Source: an uncultured Catenibacterium sp. (GTDB taxonomy: Bacteria; Bacillota_I; Bacilli_A; Erysipelotrichales; Coprobacillaceae). Taken from it: 22,640 bases of DNA. The notes below the pieces were generated by a model. It was not told the origin of the DNA, made no database searches, and saw nothing but the letters and a program-made list of their open reading frames with translations. The stretch is taken from the NCBI RefSeq assembly GCF_900540665.1, contig NZ_UQGV01000031.1, forward strand, positions 1 to 22,640, given 5' to 3'. The translations under genes and the position numbers were made by a program. Shown here piece by piece: positions 13,627 through 21,569 of this stretch (the stretch's first letter is position 1; each line of letters opens with the position of its first letter).

Positions 13627-15243
13627 ATACATGCCACCTTGTGGCATAACAGGCTGTTGTGGTTCTTCCTTCTTAGGAAGTTCTGCCACACCTGCTTCAG
13701 TTGTTAAGAATAAGGCTGAAATACTAGCCGCATTTAATAATGCGCTACGAGTGACCTTAGTTGGATCAATAATGCCTGCTTCAAACATATTAACCCAATC
13801 ACCTGTCTTTGCATCAAATCCAAAATCCTTTTCAGCACTCTTCTGGATAGATACAATTTCTTCTTCATCATAACCGGCATTGATTGCAATCTGAGTAAGA
13901 GGCGCAAATAAAGAATTCATTACTACATTAATACCCTTCTGGATATCTACATTCGTATCTCTGACCTGATTCTTTAATTCTTCATAGGCTTCTACTAACG
14001 CAGCACCACCACCAATAACGATACCTTCATCTACAGCGGCCTTAGTCGCATTAAGAGCATCTTCAATTCTTAATTTCTTTTCTTTTAATTCTGCTTCAGT
14101 TGTAGCACCGACTTTAATTGTTGCAACACCGTTAGATAATTTACCAATACGTTCTTTTAGAGTCTTCTTTTCATAATCACTCTTTGTATGAGCGAGCTGT
14201 GTCTTTAATTCTTCAACACGTTTAGTCACTGCATCGCTAGAACTATGACCAATAAGAGTTGTATTATCCTTCTTTACAATCACTTTCTTGATTGTACCAA
14301 GATCTTCAATAGTTAAATCAGAAAGTTTCATATTTAAGTCCTTGTTATAGAACTTAGCACCAGTTAATACCGCAATATCTTCCAACATTTCTTTCTGTTT
14401 ATCACCAAATCCTGGTGCTTTAGTAGCCACGACATTAAAGGCACCTCTTAATTTATTCAAGACAAGAGAAGAAATCGCTTCATTCTCATAATCTTCTGCA
14501 ATAAGTAATAATGGTTTATTGGCCTTTAATACCTGTTCAAGCACTGGAAGGATTTCCTGTAAGTTAGTGATTTTCTGGTTAGTCACTAAGATCAATGGGT
14601 TATCCATTTCTACTTCCATCTTATCTGTATCACTTACAAAATAAGGAGATACATAACCCTTATCATATTGCATACCTTCATTCACTTCTAATTCATCATC
14701 AAAGCTATTAGACTCATCAACATTAATGATGCCATCTCTACCAACCTTTTCCATAGCCTGGGCAATCAATTCACCAATATGACTATTAGAAGATGATATA
14801 GTCGCAACAGAGGCAATATCTCTACTTGTTTCTACTTTATGAGAATTCTTTAATAATACTTCAGCCACTGCTTTAGAGGCTCTTTCAATACCTTCTCTCA
14901 TAAGTACAGGGTTTGCACCTTTTTCAACTTGCTTCATACCATTCACAATCATATCTCTTGCAAGAATTGTAGCAGTTGTTGTACCATCACCTGCAATATC
15001 ATTTGTATTATTGGCAACTTCATAGACTAACTTAGCACCCATATTTTCAAAATGGTCTTCTAGTTCTATTTCCTTGGCAATAGAAACACCATCATTTGTG
15101 ATTAAAGGAGAACCATAACTCTTCTCTAATACTACATTTCTACCTTTAGGACCAAGTGTAACACTTACTGCATCCGCAAGAGTATTCACACCCTTCAACA
15201 TTGATTGACGTGCATCACTAGAAAAACGTATTTCTTTGCTCAT
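13624..15243 (-). CDS. groEL: Chaperonin GroEL (60 kDa)
   Basis: This 539-residue chaperonin forms the double ring that folds proteins with GroES. The N-terminal block TLGPKGRNVVLEKSYGSP, the ATPase motif GDGTTTAT (near residue 85), the RIEDALNATKAAVDEG block with the catalytic aspartate, and the C-terminal DPTKVTRSALLNAA block are intact. The C-terminal tail is short, ending PQGGMY, without the long GGM repeat of E. coli. An AGGAGG site lies 7 bases before the ATG. It follows groES by 12 bases in a CIRCE-controlled operon. Confidence 0.98.
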   Translation of the reverse strand: MSKEIRFSSDARQSMLKGVNTLADAVSVTLGPKGRNVVLEKSYGSPLITNDGVSIAKEIELEDHFENMGAKLVYEVANNTNDIAGDGTTTATILARDMIVNGMKQVEKGANPVLMREGIERASKAVAEVLLKNSHKVETSRDIASVATISSSNSHIGELIAQAMEKVGRDGIINVDESNSFDDELEVNEGMQYDKGYVSPYFVSDTDKMEVEMDNPLILVTNQKITNLQEILPVLEQVLKANKPLLLIAEDYENEAISSLVLNKLRGAFNVVATKAPGFGDKQKEMLEDIAVLTGAKFYNKDLNMKLSDLTIEDLGTIKKVIVKKDNTTLIGHSSSDAVTKRVEELKTQLAHTKSDYEKKTLKERIGKLSNGVATIKVGATTEAELKEKKLRIEDALNATKAAVDEGIVIGGGAALVEAYEELKNQVRDTNVDIQKGINVVMNSLFAPLTQIAINAGYDEEEIVSIQKSAEKDFGFDAKTGDWVNMFEAGIIDPTKVTRSALLNAASISALFLTTEAGVAELPKKEEPQQPVMPQGGMY

Positions 15244-15255
15244 AGTTCATTCCTC

Positions 15256-15516
15256 CTATTCAATACATGCGAGAACATCTTTCTCGTCTATCACAATATA
15301 TTCAACACCATCAAGTTTAACTTTAGTACCTGAGTATTCTTTGAATACAACACGATCACCTTTATTGAGTTCATTTTCACATTGAGGACCTGCTGCCATA
15401 ACCTCTCCAACAGTAGGAAGACTCTTTGTCTCAGTAGTGAGAATAATACCACTGGCAGTCTTGTTTTCTACTTCTTCTTTCTTTAATACGATATTCTTAT
15501 TTAAAGGTTTCAACAT
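15256..15516 (-). CDS. groES: Co-chaperonin GroES (10 kDa)
   Basis: This 86-residue protein caps the GroEL ring. The N-terminal LKPLNKNIVLKK strand, the mobile loop around NKTASGIILTT (about residues 18-28) and the C-terminal KLDGVEYIVIDEKDVLA are typical. It is slightly shorter than the usual 94 to 97 residues. AAGGAGG lies 7 bases before the ATG. It is the first gene of groES-groEL, with promoter and two CIRCE-like operators immediately upstream. Confidence 0.97.
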   Translation of the reverse strand: MLKPLNKNIVLKKEEVENKTASGIILTTETKSLPTVGEVMAAGPQCENELNKGDRVVFKEYSGTKVKLDGVEYIVIDEKDVLACIE

Positions 15517-15532
15517 TTTCTATTCCTCCTTA

Positions 15533-15559
15533 TTAGCACCCTCTTTATTTAACTGCTAA
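15533..15559. promoter_or_regulatory. CIRCE-like operator 1 (HrcA site) between the groES promoter and start codon
   Basis: TTAGCACCC, nine bases, then AACTGCTAA. Against the CIRCE consensus TTAGCACTC-N9-GAGTGCTAA the arms match 8/9 and 7/9 with the exact spacer. It covers the predicted transcript start, just upstream of the ribosome site. Confidence 0.8.
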
Positions 15560-15563
15560 GAGT

Positions 15564-15591
15564 ATTATAGTCCGTATTAGCACATTGTCAA
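15564..15591 (-). promoter_or_regulatory. Sigma-A promoter of groES-groEL
   Basis: Reading leftward, consensus TTGACA (15591-15586) and TATAAT (15569-15564) are separated by 16 bases. The -35 box lies in the spacer of CIRCE 2, and the predicted start near 15557 lies in CIRCE 1. Confidence 0.85.
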
Positions 15592-15603
15592 GGCGAGAGC
15601 TAA
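15577..15603. promoter_or_regulatory. CIRCE-like operator 2 (HrcA site) over the groES -35 box
   Basis: TTAGCACAT, nine bases, then GAGAGCTAA. The arms match CIRCE 7/9 and 8/9 with the exact 9-base spacer. The -35 hexamer falls in the spacer, so HrcA binding here would block RNA polymerase directly. Confidence 0.7.
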
Positions 15604-15626
15604 TTTGTTTTTAGGCAAATTAGCTC
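15597..15626. repeat. Perfect 11-bp inverted repeat upstream of the groES promoter
   Basis: GAGCTAATTTG and CAAATTAGCTC are separated by 8 bases (TTTTTAGG). The left arm shares seven bases with the right arm of CIRCE 2. It has no T run, so it is not a normal terminator; it could be a second operator or a hairpin. Confidence 0.6.
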
Positions 15627-15633
15627 AAAGTGC

Positions 15634-15662
15634 ACAAAAAAAGCCACTCATATCAGAGTGAC
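15634..15662 (-). terminator. Terminator of the UPF0104 membrane protein gene
   Basis: On the minus strand, CACTC/GAGTG (15660-15656 and 15649-15645) with a 6-base loop is followed by GGC and seven T residues. It lies directly after the stop codon. Confidence 0.75.
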
Positions 15663-16685
15663 TTAATCGTCTTTTCGTTTTGTATCCTTTGCAACTATGA
15701 ATGTGATCATACCTAATATTAATCCAAAATAGAAAGAGAAGAAACGCCATAGGAACATAGAACTAGAAGCGTTGGCTCTTCCTAAGAACCCAAATAAGAT
15801 CATATAACATCCTTCACTACCACCTGATGCACCAGGAATAGGGAGGAAAGTATTAATAAGATTAATAATAGAAGCAAGTCCTAGGAACTGTACAAATAAG
15901 TTGAAAGGAACCTTAATACCTAAAGCCTTACAAGAGAAGAATGGTGTAGAGTAAATGATTGTAAGTTTCACTACATTACATAATACTGTCTGTAATAAGG
16001 CTTTTTTATTTTTCTGTAGTACATTCATCTGTTCTCTAAATTCACCAAAATAATTCTGGATTCTAAAGCATGTAGATTCATAATCCTTCACTAATGGTGT
16101 CTTAGAGAGAAGATAAACCACTTTATCTATAATAAAGTTCTGAAACTTCTTACTCTTCGCACCTGCAAATAATAGAATAGTAACTACCGCATTAATAAGA
16201 AATCCTACGGCAGCCATAGAAGATACACCTACGCCTTTATCAAGGAAGTAGGCTGAATCTACTATCATAATCACTGCAGTAAAGCCCATAATCACTATTT
16301 GATAACTAATGAAGCACATAAGTAATATACTTGTAGAAATTGCTGGAGAGATTCCCTGGTTATTAAATACAAAGACCTGGGCAAACTGTCCTCCTGAAGA
16401 AGAAGGTGTTAAACCACTAAATAATGTTCCTACAAGTCCATTCACAAAACCTTCTTTAAGAGTAAAGTCTTTTTTATAAAAACGCGCAAAGATCATAGTT
16501 GCAAGGCCATCAAATACATAATACATAAACATAATAAAGCATAAGATAATCAACCAGAAAGGATGCGCTGTTGTAATTGTCTTAAATACAGTAGAAACTT
16601 CAGAACCTACTGATAAATATAAAGAAATACCACTAATCACAAGAATTAACGCAATATTCAAGATATAGCTCTTCTTTGTTTTCAT
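15663..16685 (-). CDS. UPF0104/YbhN-type membrane protein (MprF-like flippase domain)
   Basis: This 340-residue protein has about eight hydrophobic segments and belongs to the family related to the N-terminal membrane half of MprF (lysyl-phosphatidylglycerol synthase/flippase). Family blocks include GTLFSGLTPSSSGGQFAQVFVFNNQGI (about residues 86-112) and LPIPGASGGSEG near residue 300. The MprF aminoacyl-transferase domain is absent, so it cannot make lysyl-lipid alone; a lipid or glycolipid transport role is possible but unproven. The start is ATG 16685 with GAGGTGAT upstream; the GTG at 16694 is part of that site. It has its own promoter and terminator. Confidence 0.85.
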   Translation of the reverse strand: MKTKKSYILNIALILVISGISLYLSVGSEVSTVFKTITTAHPFWLIILCFIMFMYYVFDGLATMIFARFYKKDFTLKEGFVNGLVGTLFSGLTPSSSGGQFAQVFVFNNQGISPAISTSILLMCFISYQIVIMGFTAVIMIVDSAYFLDKGVGVSSMAAVGFLINAVVTILLFAGAKSKKFQNFIIDKVVYLLSKTPLVKDYESTCFRIQNYFGEFREQMNVLQKNKKALLQTVLCNVVKLTIIYSTPFFSCKALGIKVPFNLFVQFLGLASIINLINTFLPIPGASGGSEGCYMILFGFLGRANASSSMFLWRFFSFYFGLILGMITFIVAKDTKRKDD

Positions 16686-16711
16686 GGGAATCACCTCATT
16701 TCCCTATTTCT

Positions 16712-16740
16712 ATTTTACCAATCTTACTCGTTATATGAAA
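16712..16740 (-). promoter_or_regulatory. Promoter of the UPF0104 gene
   Basis: Reading leftward, TTTCAT (16740-16735) and TAAAAT (16717-16712) are separated by 17 bases, with a TGG extended -10 just before the TAAAAT. The -35 is imperfect. Confidence 0.5.
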
Positions 16741-16742
16741 GC

Positions 16743-16773
16743 AAAAAAAGAGCAGGGACAAAAATCCCTACTC
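16743..16773 (-). terminator. Terminator of the rnj-metallophosphoesterase unit
   Basis: On the minus strand, GAGTAGGGA/TCCCTGCTC (9 pairs, one G-U) with a 6-base loop is followed by seven T residues. The stem contains the stop codon of the phosphoesterase gene. Confidence 0.85.
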
Positions 16774-17565
16774 GAATGTAATAATAATAATTTCATTTTC
16801 ACATAATACTTTAAAATGATAGTTCTTACGTGGTGCAATACCGTTATTTACAATAAGTTCAGAATTATTTTCTGTATAAGTGCCATGATTATAAGTAATT
16901 GCATTTTTACACTTTACAAGTGGTCCAATACCTGGGAACCAGATGGTACCGCCATTACTATGTCCAGATAACTGTAATTGTGTATGTCCTTTGTTTTGAG
17001 TAAAACTGTCAGGATAATGACTTAAAGTAAGGACAAAACCATCATGATCAGGAATAGCTTCCTGGCTATTTAGAGACTGTCCATAAAGGATAAAAGAACT
17101 ATTACGATAATGAATTGTACGTGCACTATTGTTTAATACTTCAAATCCACCCTCATTAAGGATATTAGTCACTTCATCAGCATGGGCATGATCTTCATCA
17201 CCCAATACTGCAAACTTTCCATATTCAGGTTGAAGTTTCTTTAAGATCTTCTGTACTTTTGTATCTTCAATAGGTTTGCCTTCATACAGATCACCTGTAA
17301 ATACAACCATATCATAACTCTGATCTTCAATCTCATCTACAATCTGTTCAAGACGATCAATATCCTTAGATGTAGTAATGTGGACATCGGATAAATTGAC
17401 AATCTTGAATCCTTTAAAACCATCAGGTAACAAACTAGAACTATAATTCATTCTAGAAAAAGAATAATGTGTTCTAGAAAAGAGACATGTATAACCACCA
17501 AACAACACCAATGTTAAGACAATAATGGCAAGAATACCAGTACGAATAATTTTCTGTTTCTTCAT
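16768..17565 (-). CDS. Membrane-anchored metallophosphoesterase (YkuE-like) with an altered metal site
   Basis: This 265-residue calcineurin-like phosphoesterase has one N-terminal membrane helix (about residues 8-26), so the catalytic domain should face outward. Conserved parts are LSDVH (D60, H62), TGDL (D92), LSHYPD (H183) and GH (H202). Two motifs differ from the family: the usual GNHD/E reads GDEDH (122-126) and the usual GHTHGG reads GHSNGG (202-206). Aspartate and asparagine can hold metal, but the catalytic histidine of GNH is E124, so activity may be changed or lost. B. subtilis YkuE acts on cell-envelope substrates; transfer of that role is inference. The start overlaps the rnj stop by one base, so the two are cotranscribed. 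Confidence 0.82.
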   Translation of the reverse strand: MKKQKIIRTGILAIIVLTLVLFGGYTCLFSRTHYSFSRMNYSSSLLPDGFKGFKIVNLSDVHITTSKDIDRLEQIVDEIEDQSYDMVVFTGDLYEGKPIEDTKVQKILKKLQPEYGKFAVLGDEDHAHADEVTNILNEGGFEVLNNSARTIHYRNSSFILYGQSLNSQEAIPDHDGFVLTLSHYPDSFTQNKGHTQLQLSGHSNGGTIWFPGIGPLVKCKNAITYNHGTYTENNSELIVNNGIAPRKNYHFKVLCENEIIIITFE

Positions 17566-19310
17566 TATTTCTTATTCATGATGACAGGAATAATCATCGG
17601 TCTTCTCTTTGTCTTAGTATAGAAATAAGTAGTTAATGTTTCTCTAATTGTATTCTTAATTTCCCCAAATGTTGTCTTTTCCTGTAATAAAGCACGTAGC
17701 TTACGATCAACAGCCATTTCAGCACCATAAATCATAGGCTTACTATCTTTCATATATACAAATCCACGGCTCATGATGACTGGCTTATGAAGTAAAATAC
17801 CAGCATGTGAGTCCATACTAATAAGAACTGCAACCATACCATCTTCACTTAAAATCTGACGGTCATGTAATACTGCAGTAGATAAACCAGTTAAATCATT
17901 ACCATCTACATAAATATCATCTGCATGTACGCTTCTTGTCTGGAATACTTCATGATCCTTTAAGCATAAGCAATCTCCATTACTTAATACAAATGCATGA
18001 TCAGCCTGTCCACCTACTTCTTCATATAACTTCTTATGAATACAAAGCATTTTGTGTTCGCCATGAATAGGGAAGAAGTACTTAGGCTTAGTCAATAACA
18101 TCATCAGTTTCTGTTCTTCCTGAGATGCATGTCCTGAAGTATGAAGGTTACTGATCATAGAGTTTTCAAGAACTCTTGCACCAGAACGATATAATTTATT
18201 AATCAAACGTGATACAGAAGACTGGTTACCTGGAATAGGGTTAGATGAGAATAATACTGTATCCCCAGGCTTGATCTTAATCTGACGATGTGTACCATTC
18301 GCAATTCTATTTAAGGCTGCAAGTGCTTCACCTTGAGATCCAGTACATAGAATCAAGATTTCATTATCAGGAAGATGTCTTGCTTCATCATTCTTAATAA
18401 AGAAACGATCAGGACATTTGATATAACCCATTTTTCTTGCAACATCAATATTGTTGACCATTGAACGTCCATATACAAGAATCTTACGATTAAACTTAAC
18501 AGCTGCTTCTACAATCTGCTGTACTCTATGTATATTAGATGCGAATGTTGCAACAATAATACGTCCTTCAGTCTTTCTGAATTCTTCCTGTACCTGTGAA
18601 GCAACAGTCTTTTCACTGATAGAGAATGTAGGTACTTCAGCATTCGTACTATCACTCATTAATAAATCAACACCTGTTTCACCTAAGAAGCTCATAATCT
18701 GATAATCAGCAGGATTTGCGACTGGAGATAAGTCAAACTTAAAGTCACCTGTTTCTACAATACGCCCATCAGGTGTATTCACAATAATTCCCATAGATTC
18801 AGGAATAGAATGGTTAGTATTAAAGAAACCAATATTAAAATATTTAGTCTTGATAGAACTTTCGTGAGTAATAGGAATCATCTTAGTCACATGAGTGAGA
18901 TGATGTTCCTCTAATTTTCTTCTAATCATGGCACAAGCCAATGGTGAAGCATAAATAAATGGAATATTCACTAGTCTTAATAAGAAAGGAATACCACCAA
19001 TATGGTCTTCATGACCATGTGTAATAAACAATCCCTTGATCTTTTTATTATTCTTTCTTAAATAAGTATAATCTGGAATAACATAATCAATCCCAGGAAG
19101 ACCTTCAGATGCAAATTTAACACCTGCATCAATAATGATCATTTCATCATTGCATTCAACGCAGTAAGTATTCTTACCAACCTCATTCAAACCGCCTAAT
19201 GCGAATATTTTTGTCCCTTGTGTTTTAACATTATGATGTGTTGAAGGGAATCTTCTTTTAGAACGATGAGGTTTGAATGTCTTTTTCTTTTCAGTATTAT
19301 TGACTGACAT
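17565..19310 (-). CDS. rnj: Ribonuclease J
   Basis: This 581-residue metallo-beta-lactamase/beta-CASP nuclease has endonuclease and 5'-3' exonuclease activity and is a main mRNA decay enzyme of Firmicutes. Zinc motifs are HGHEDH (residues 98-103), NHSIPES, the DFKFD block and SGHASQEEQ near residue 395. A basic N-terminal tail of about 30 residues precedes the domain (SKRRFPSTHH), longer than in B. subtilis RNase J1. The ribosome site AGGTGG is 10 bases before the ATG, a long spacing. Which paralogue (J1 or J2) cannot be told; the catalytic histidines are intact, favouring J1. Confidence 0.94.
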   Translation of the reverse strand: MSVNNTEKKKTFKPHRSKRRFPSTHHNVKTQGTKIFALGGLNEVGKNTYCVECNDEMIIIDAGVKFASEGLPGIDYVIPDYTYLRKNNKKIKGLFITHGHEDHIGGIPFLLRLVNIPFIYASPLACAMIRRKLEEHHLTHVTKMIPITHESSIKTKYFNIGFFNTNHSIPESMGIIVNTPDGRIVETGDFKFDLSPVANPADYQIMSFLGETGVDLLMSDSTNAEVPTFSISEKTVASQVQEEFRKTEGRIIVATFASNIHRVQQIVEAAVKFNRKILVYGRSMVNNIDVARKMGYIKCPDRFFIKNDEARHLPDNEILILCTGSQGEALAALNRIANGTHRQIKIKPGDTVLFSSNPIPGNQSSVSRLINKLYRSGARVLENSMISNLHTSGHASQEEQKLMMLLTKPKYFFPIHGEHKMLCIHKKLYEEVGGQADHAFVLSNGDCLCLKDHEVFQTRSVHADDIYVDGNDLTGLSTAVLHDRQILSEDGMVAVLISMDSHAGILLHKPVIMSRGFVYMKDSKPMIYGAEMAVDRKLRALLQEKTTFGEIKNTIRETLTTYFYTKTKRRPMIIPVIMNKK

Positions 19311-19358
19311 AAACTACTATCCACCTCTTTTTCAAATAATGTAAAATCATTCATTAAA

Positions 19359-19387
19359 ATAATAATATAAAAAAAGTGAATAATCAA
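19359..19387 (-). promoter_or_regulatory. Promoter of the rnj-metallophosphoesterase unit
   Basis: Reading leftward, TTGATT (19387-19382) and TATTAT (19364-19359) are separated by 17 bases, in very A/T-rich sequence. The predicted leader is about 40 bases. Confidence 0.5.
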
Positions 19388-19412
19388 TGTTGTAAGGGAA
19401 TACAAGCAAAAA

Positions 19413-19440
19413 TTAAAAAAAGATGTTCTATCGAACATCT
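19413..19440 (-). terminator. Terminator of the degV-family gene
   Basis: On the minus strand, AGATGTTC/GAACATCT (8 bp) with loop GATA is followed by seven T residues. It abuts the stop codon of the DegV gene and separates it from rnj. Confidence 0.88.
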
Positions 19441-20300
19441 TAATAAGAACCTTTCTTATAAGCAGCTACCGCAAGTGAACCTGGTCCAATATGACAAGCA
19501 ACACTTAATGATAAACGGTCAAAGATGACTTTTTTATCAGGGAATGCTTCCTTCACCTGTTCTAGATAATCTAAAGCAGCTTCTTTATCATAAGAATAAA
19601 CACATGCTACTTCATAATCATCATCCCAGCCACGATCAATAATATCCTGCTTTACCTGGTCAATCATCATCTTACGGGCTTTTTTCATAGTACGTGAAGT
19701 ACCATATTTATCTAACTTCTCACCCTGAATAGTAAGAATAGGCTTAATCTTTAATAAACCTGCAAGCGTTGCAGCAGCAGGTGATAAACGTCCACCTTTC
19801 TTTAAATATTCAAGTGTATCTACAGTAATATAGATAGTGGCATTCATCTTATTGTTCATAAGATAATCATAAATCTCTTGTGCACTATATCCCTTATCTG
19901 CCATAGCAATAGCATCTAGGACATCAGCCTTTTGTGTAACTGAGATTCTTTGAGAATCTACCACAAATACTTTTCCTTTATACTGATCTTCATCCGCCAT
20001 CATCATTGCTGTCTGACAACTTCCAGATAAGCCACTACTCATAGGAATATGAATAATAGCATCATGTGTTTTTAATATTTCATCCCACTTCTTTGCGATA
20101 ATCCCAATTGTAGGCTGTGAAGTAAACACTTCTGCGCCACCCATTAATTTTTCATAGAAATGTTCTTGTGTTAAATTGATATCTTCTTCAAATTCTTTAC
20201 CATCTATAGTGAAAGGCATTGGAATACAGTAGATACCTAATTCTTTTGCTTCTTTTTGTGTAATGCCAGAGTTGCTGTCTGTCATGATTGCAATTTTCAT
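19440..20300 (-). CDS. DegV family fatty-acid-binding protein (FakB-like)
   Basis: This 286-residue DegV protein has the fatty-acid-binding fold. FakB members bind a fatty acid whose carboxylate is phosphorylated by the kinase FakA for entry into phospholipid synthesis. Motifs are IMTDSNSGI at the N-terminus, VFTSQPTIG (about 58-66), IPMSSGLSGSCQTA (about 84-97), the GRLSPAAATLAGLLKIKPIL block and the C-terminal IGPGSLAVAAYK. The start is ATG 20300 with AGGAGG; an upstream ATG at 20357 has no ribosome site and lies upstream of the -10 box. FakA is not in the window. It is divergent from the MscS gene. Confidence 0.9.
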   Translation of the reverse strand: MKIAIMTDSNSGITQKEAKELGIYCIPMPFTIDGKEFEEDINLTQEHFYEKLMGGAEVFTSQPTIGIIAKKWDEILKTHDAIIHIPMSSGLSGSCQTAMMMADEDQYKGKVFVVDSQRISVTQKADVLDAIAMADKGYSAQEIYDYLMNNKMNATIYITVDTLEYLKKGGRLSPAAATLAGLLKIKPILTIQGEKLDKYGTSRTMKKARKMMIDQVKQDIIDRGWDDDYEVACVYSYDKEAALDYLEQVKEAFPDKKVIFDRLSLSVACHIGPGSLAVAAYKKGSY

Positions 20301-20344
20301 ACAAGGACCTCCTTCAGTCAAACTCAATTTTAACAATTTTGAGG

Positions 20345-20373
20345 AATAAATCAACATTTTCTTGACTAATCAA
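20345..20373 (-). promoter_or_regulatory. Promoter of the degV-family gene
   Basis: Reading leftward, TTGATT (20373-20368) and TTTATT (20350-20345) are separated by 17 bases. The -35 box directly abuts that of the divergent MscS promoter. Confidence 0.5.
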
Positions 20374-20390
20374 GATAGACGAATTATTGT
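20362..20390 (+). promoter_or_regulatory. Promoter of the mscS-like gene
   Basis: TTGACT (20362-20367) and TATTGT (20385-20390) are separated by 17 bases. The start near 20397 lies after the in-frame ATG at 20393, which supports ATG 20417 as the true start. Confidence 0.5.
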
Positions 20391-20416
20391 AAATGCACAT
20401 GAAAGGAGTTACAAAA

Positions 20417-21211
20417 ATGGTCAAAAAATACTTAGAAACACTTTATGGCATGGGAGAGAAAGCTCTTCAAGCCCTTATCATTATAGTTATTGGATATATC
20501 GTATATAAGATCTTTGATAAGTTATTTACAAAATTCATTGAGAAGTCATCCCAGGATGAAATTGTCTTAAACTTCTTTAAGACAATCATCAAGACAGTCT
20601 TTATTGTGATTATTGCGATTATGGCTTTATCACAGCTTGGTATTAATACAAGTTCTATTCTTGCTATCTTCACTGCAGCTTCTGCTGCTTTTGCACTTGC
20701 TATTAAAGACTCACTTGCAAGCTTCTTTGATGGAATCATCATTTTACTTGCAAAACCTTTTTCTAAAGGAGACCTTATTGAAGTGACAGGTGTAACAGGA
20801 AGAATTCAGGAAATTTCTTTACTTTATACAAACTTACTGACTTTAGATAATAAGAAGATTGTGATTCCTAATTCACAGCTTGCTCATTCAACACTTGTGA
20901 ACTATTCAAGTGAAGAAATGCGTCGTGTAGATTTAAACTTCGATGTTGTGATGGATAGTGATATAGATTTAGTTAAGAAGGTTATTATGGAAGAGGCTCT
21001 ATCTAATCCTTATTGTCTCCATGATATTCCACCATTTGTGAATATGACAGAATATAAGGATAGTGCATTAACCTTTACACTTAGAGTATGGGCAGCCACA
21101 GAAAACTATGAAACACTTAGATGTAGTTTACTTGAAAACATGAATAAGCGTTTCAATGAAGAAGGTATAGAACTTGCCTATACAACTTATGATATTCATC
21201 TAAGCAAATAA
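20417..21211 (+). CDS. Small-conductance mechanosensitive channel, MscS family
   Basis: This 264-residue MscS-like channel should release solutes on hypo-osmotic shock. Three hydrophobic segments are seen: about residues 16-34 (ALQALIIIVIGYIVYKIF), 54-72 (IIKTVFIVIIAIMALSQLG) and the pore helix 77-100, rich in Ala and Gly (ILAIFTAASAAFALAIKDSLASFF). The beta domain follows with KPFSKGDLIEVTG and IPNSQLAHSTLVNYS. Length is close to E. coli MscS (286), with no extra domains. The ATG at 20417 has AAAGGAG 8 bases before it. Thioredoxin follows after 48 bases. Confidence 0.93.
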   Translation: MVKKYLETLYGMGEKALQALIIIVIGYIVYKIFDKLFTKFIEKSSQDEIVLNFFKTIIKTVFIVIIAIMALSQLGINTSSILAIFTAASAAFALAIKDSLASFFDGIIILLAKPFSKGDLIEVTGVTGRIQEISLLYTNLLTLDNKKIVIPNSQLAHSTLVNYSSEEMRRVDLNFDVVMDSDIDLVKKVIMEEALSNPYCLHDIPPFVNMTEYKDSALTFTLRVWAATENYETLRCSLLENMNKRFNEEGIELAYTTYDIHLSK

Positions 21212-21212
21212 G

Positions 21213-21241
21213 TTGCGGAATATTCTTCAATCTGTTTAAAT
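21213..21241 (+). promoter_or_regulatory. Possible separate promoter for trxA
   Basis: TTGCGG (21213-21218) and TTAAAT (21236-21241) are separated by 17 bases, between the MscS stop codon and the trxA ribosome site. The leader would be very short. Read-through from mscS is equally possible. Confidence 0.3.
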
Positions 21242-21259
21242 ATAGGTGAGGTGAAGAAT

Positions 21260-21568
21260 ATGAAAATTGTAGATCAGAACGGTTTTAATGAAGCATTAAA
21301 TAATAAGTATGTATTAGTAGACTTCTATGCAGACTGGTGTGGACCTTGTAAGATGGTTGGCCCAGTATTAGAAGAATTAGATGCTGAAATGGATCAGTTA
21401 ACAGTTGTTAAGGTCAATGTAGACAACGAACTTGATTTAGCATCTAAATACGGTGTACAGTCAATTCCAAACATGATTTTCTTTAAAGAAGGTAAGGCTG
21501 TTACACAGATCATTGGTTTCGCAAATAAGGATGCAATCCTTGATAAAATCAACCCATTTATGGACTAA
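21260..21568 (+). CDS. trxA: Thioredoxin
   Basis: This 102-residue thioredoxin is the general cytoplasmic disulfide reductant, here probably supplying reductase-type enzymes in an anaerobe. The active site DWCGPCK has C27 and C30; the cis-proline motif SIPNM follows, then GFANKDAI. The start is ATG 21260 after AGGTGAGGTGA; the in-frame GTG at 21251 is part of that site. A strong terminator follows the stop codon. No thioredoxin reductase gene is nearby. Confidence 0.95.
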   Translation: MKIVDQNGFNEALNNKYVLVDFYADWCGPCKMVGPVLEELDAEMDQLTVVKVNVDNELDLASKYGVQSIPNMIFFKEGKAVTQIIGFANKDAILDKINPFMD

Positions 21569-21569
21569 G

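Noticed and set aside
18451..18702. 83-codon + strand frame inside the RNase J gene.
   Set aside because: It is the complement of a strongly conserved coding region, without its own start signals.
20467..20742. 91-codon minus-strand frame inside the mscS-like gene.
   Set aside because: It is a mirror of the Ala/Ile-rich membrane helices of the channel; no ribosome site or promoter.
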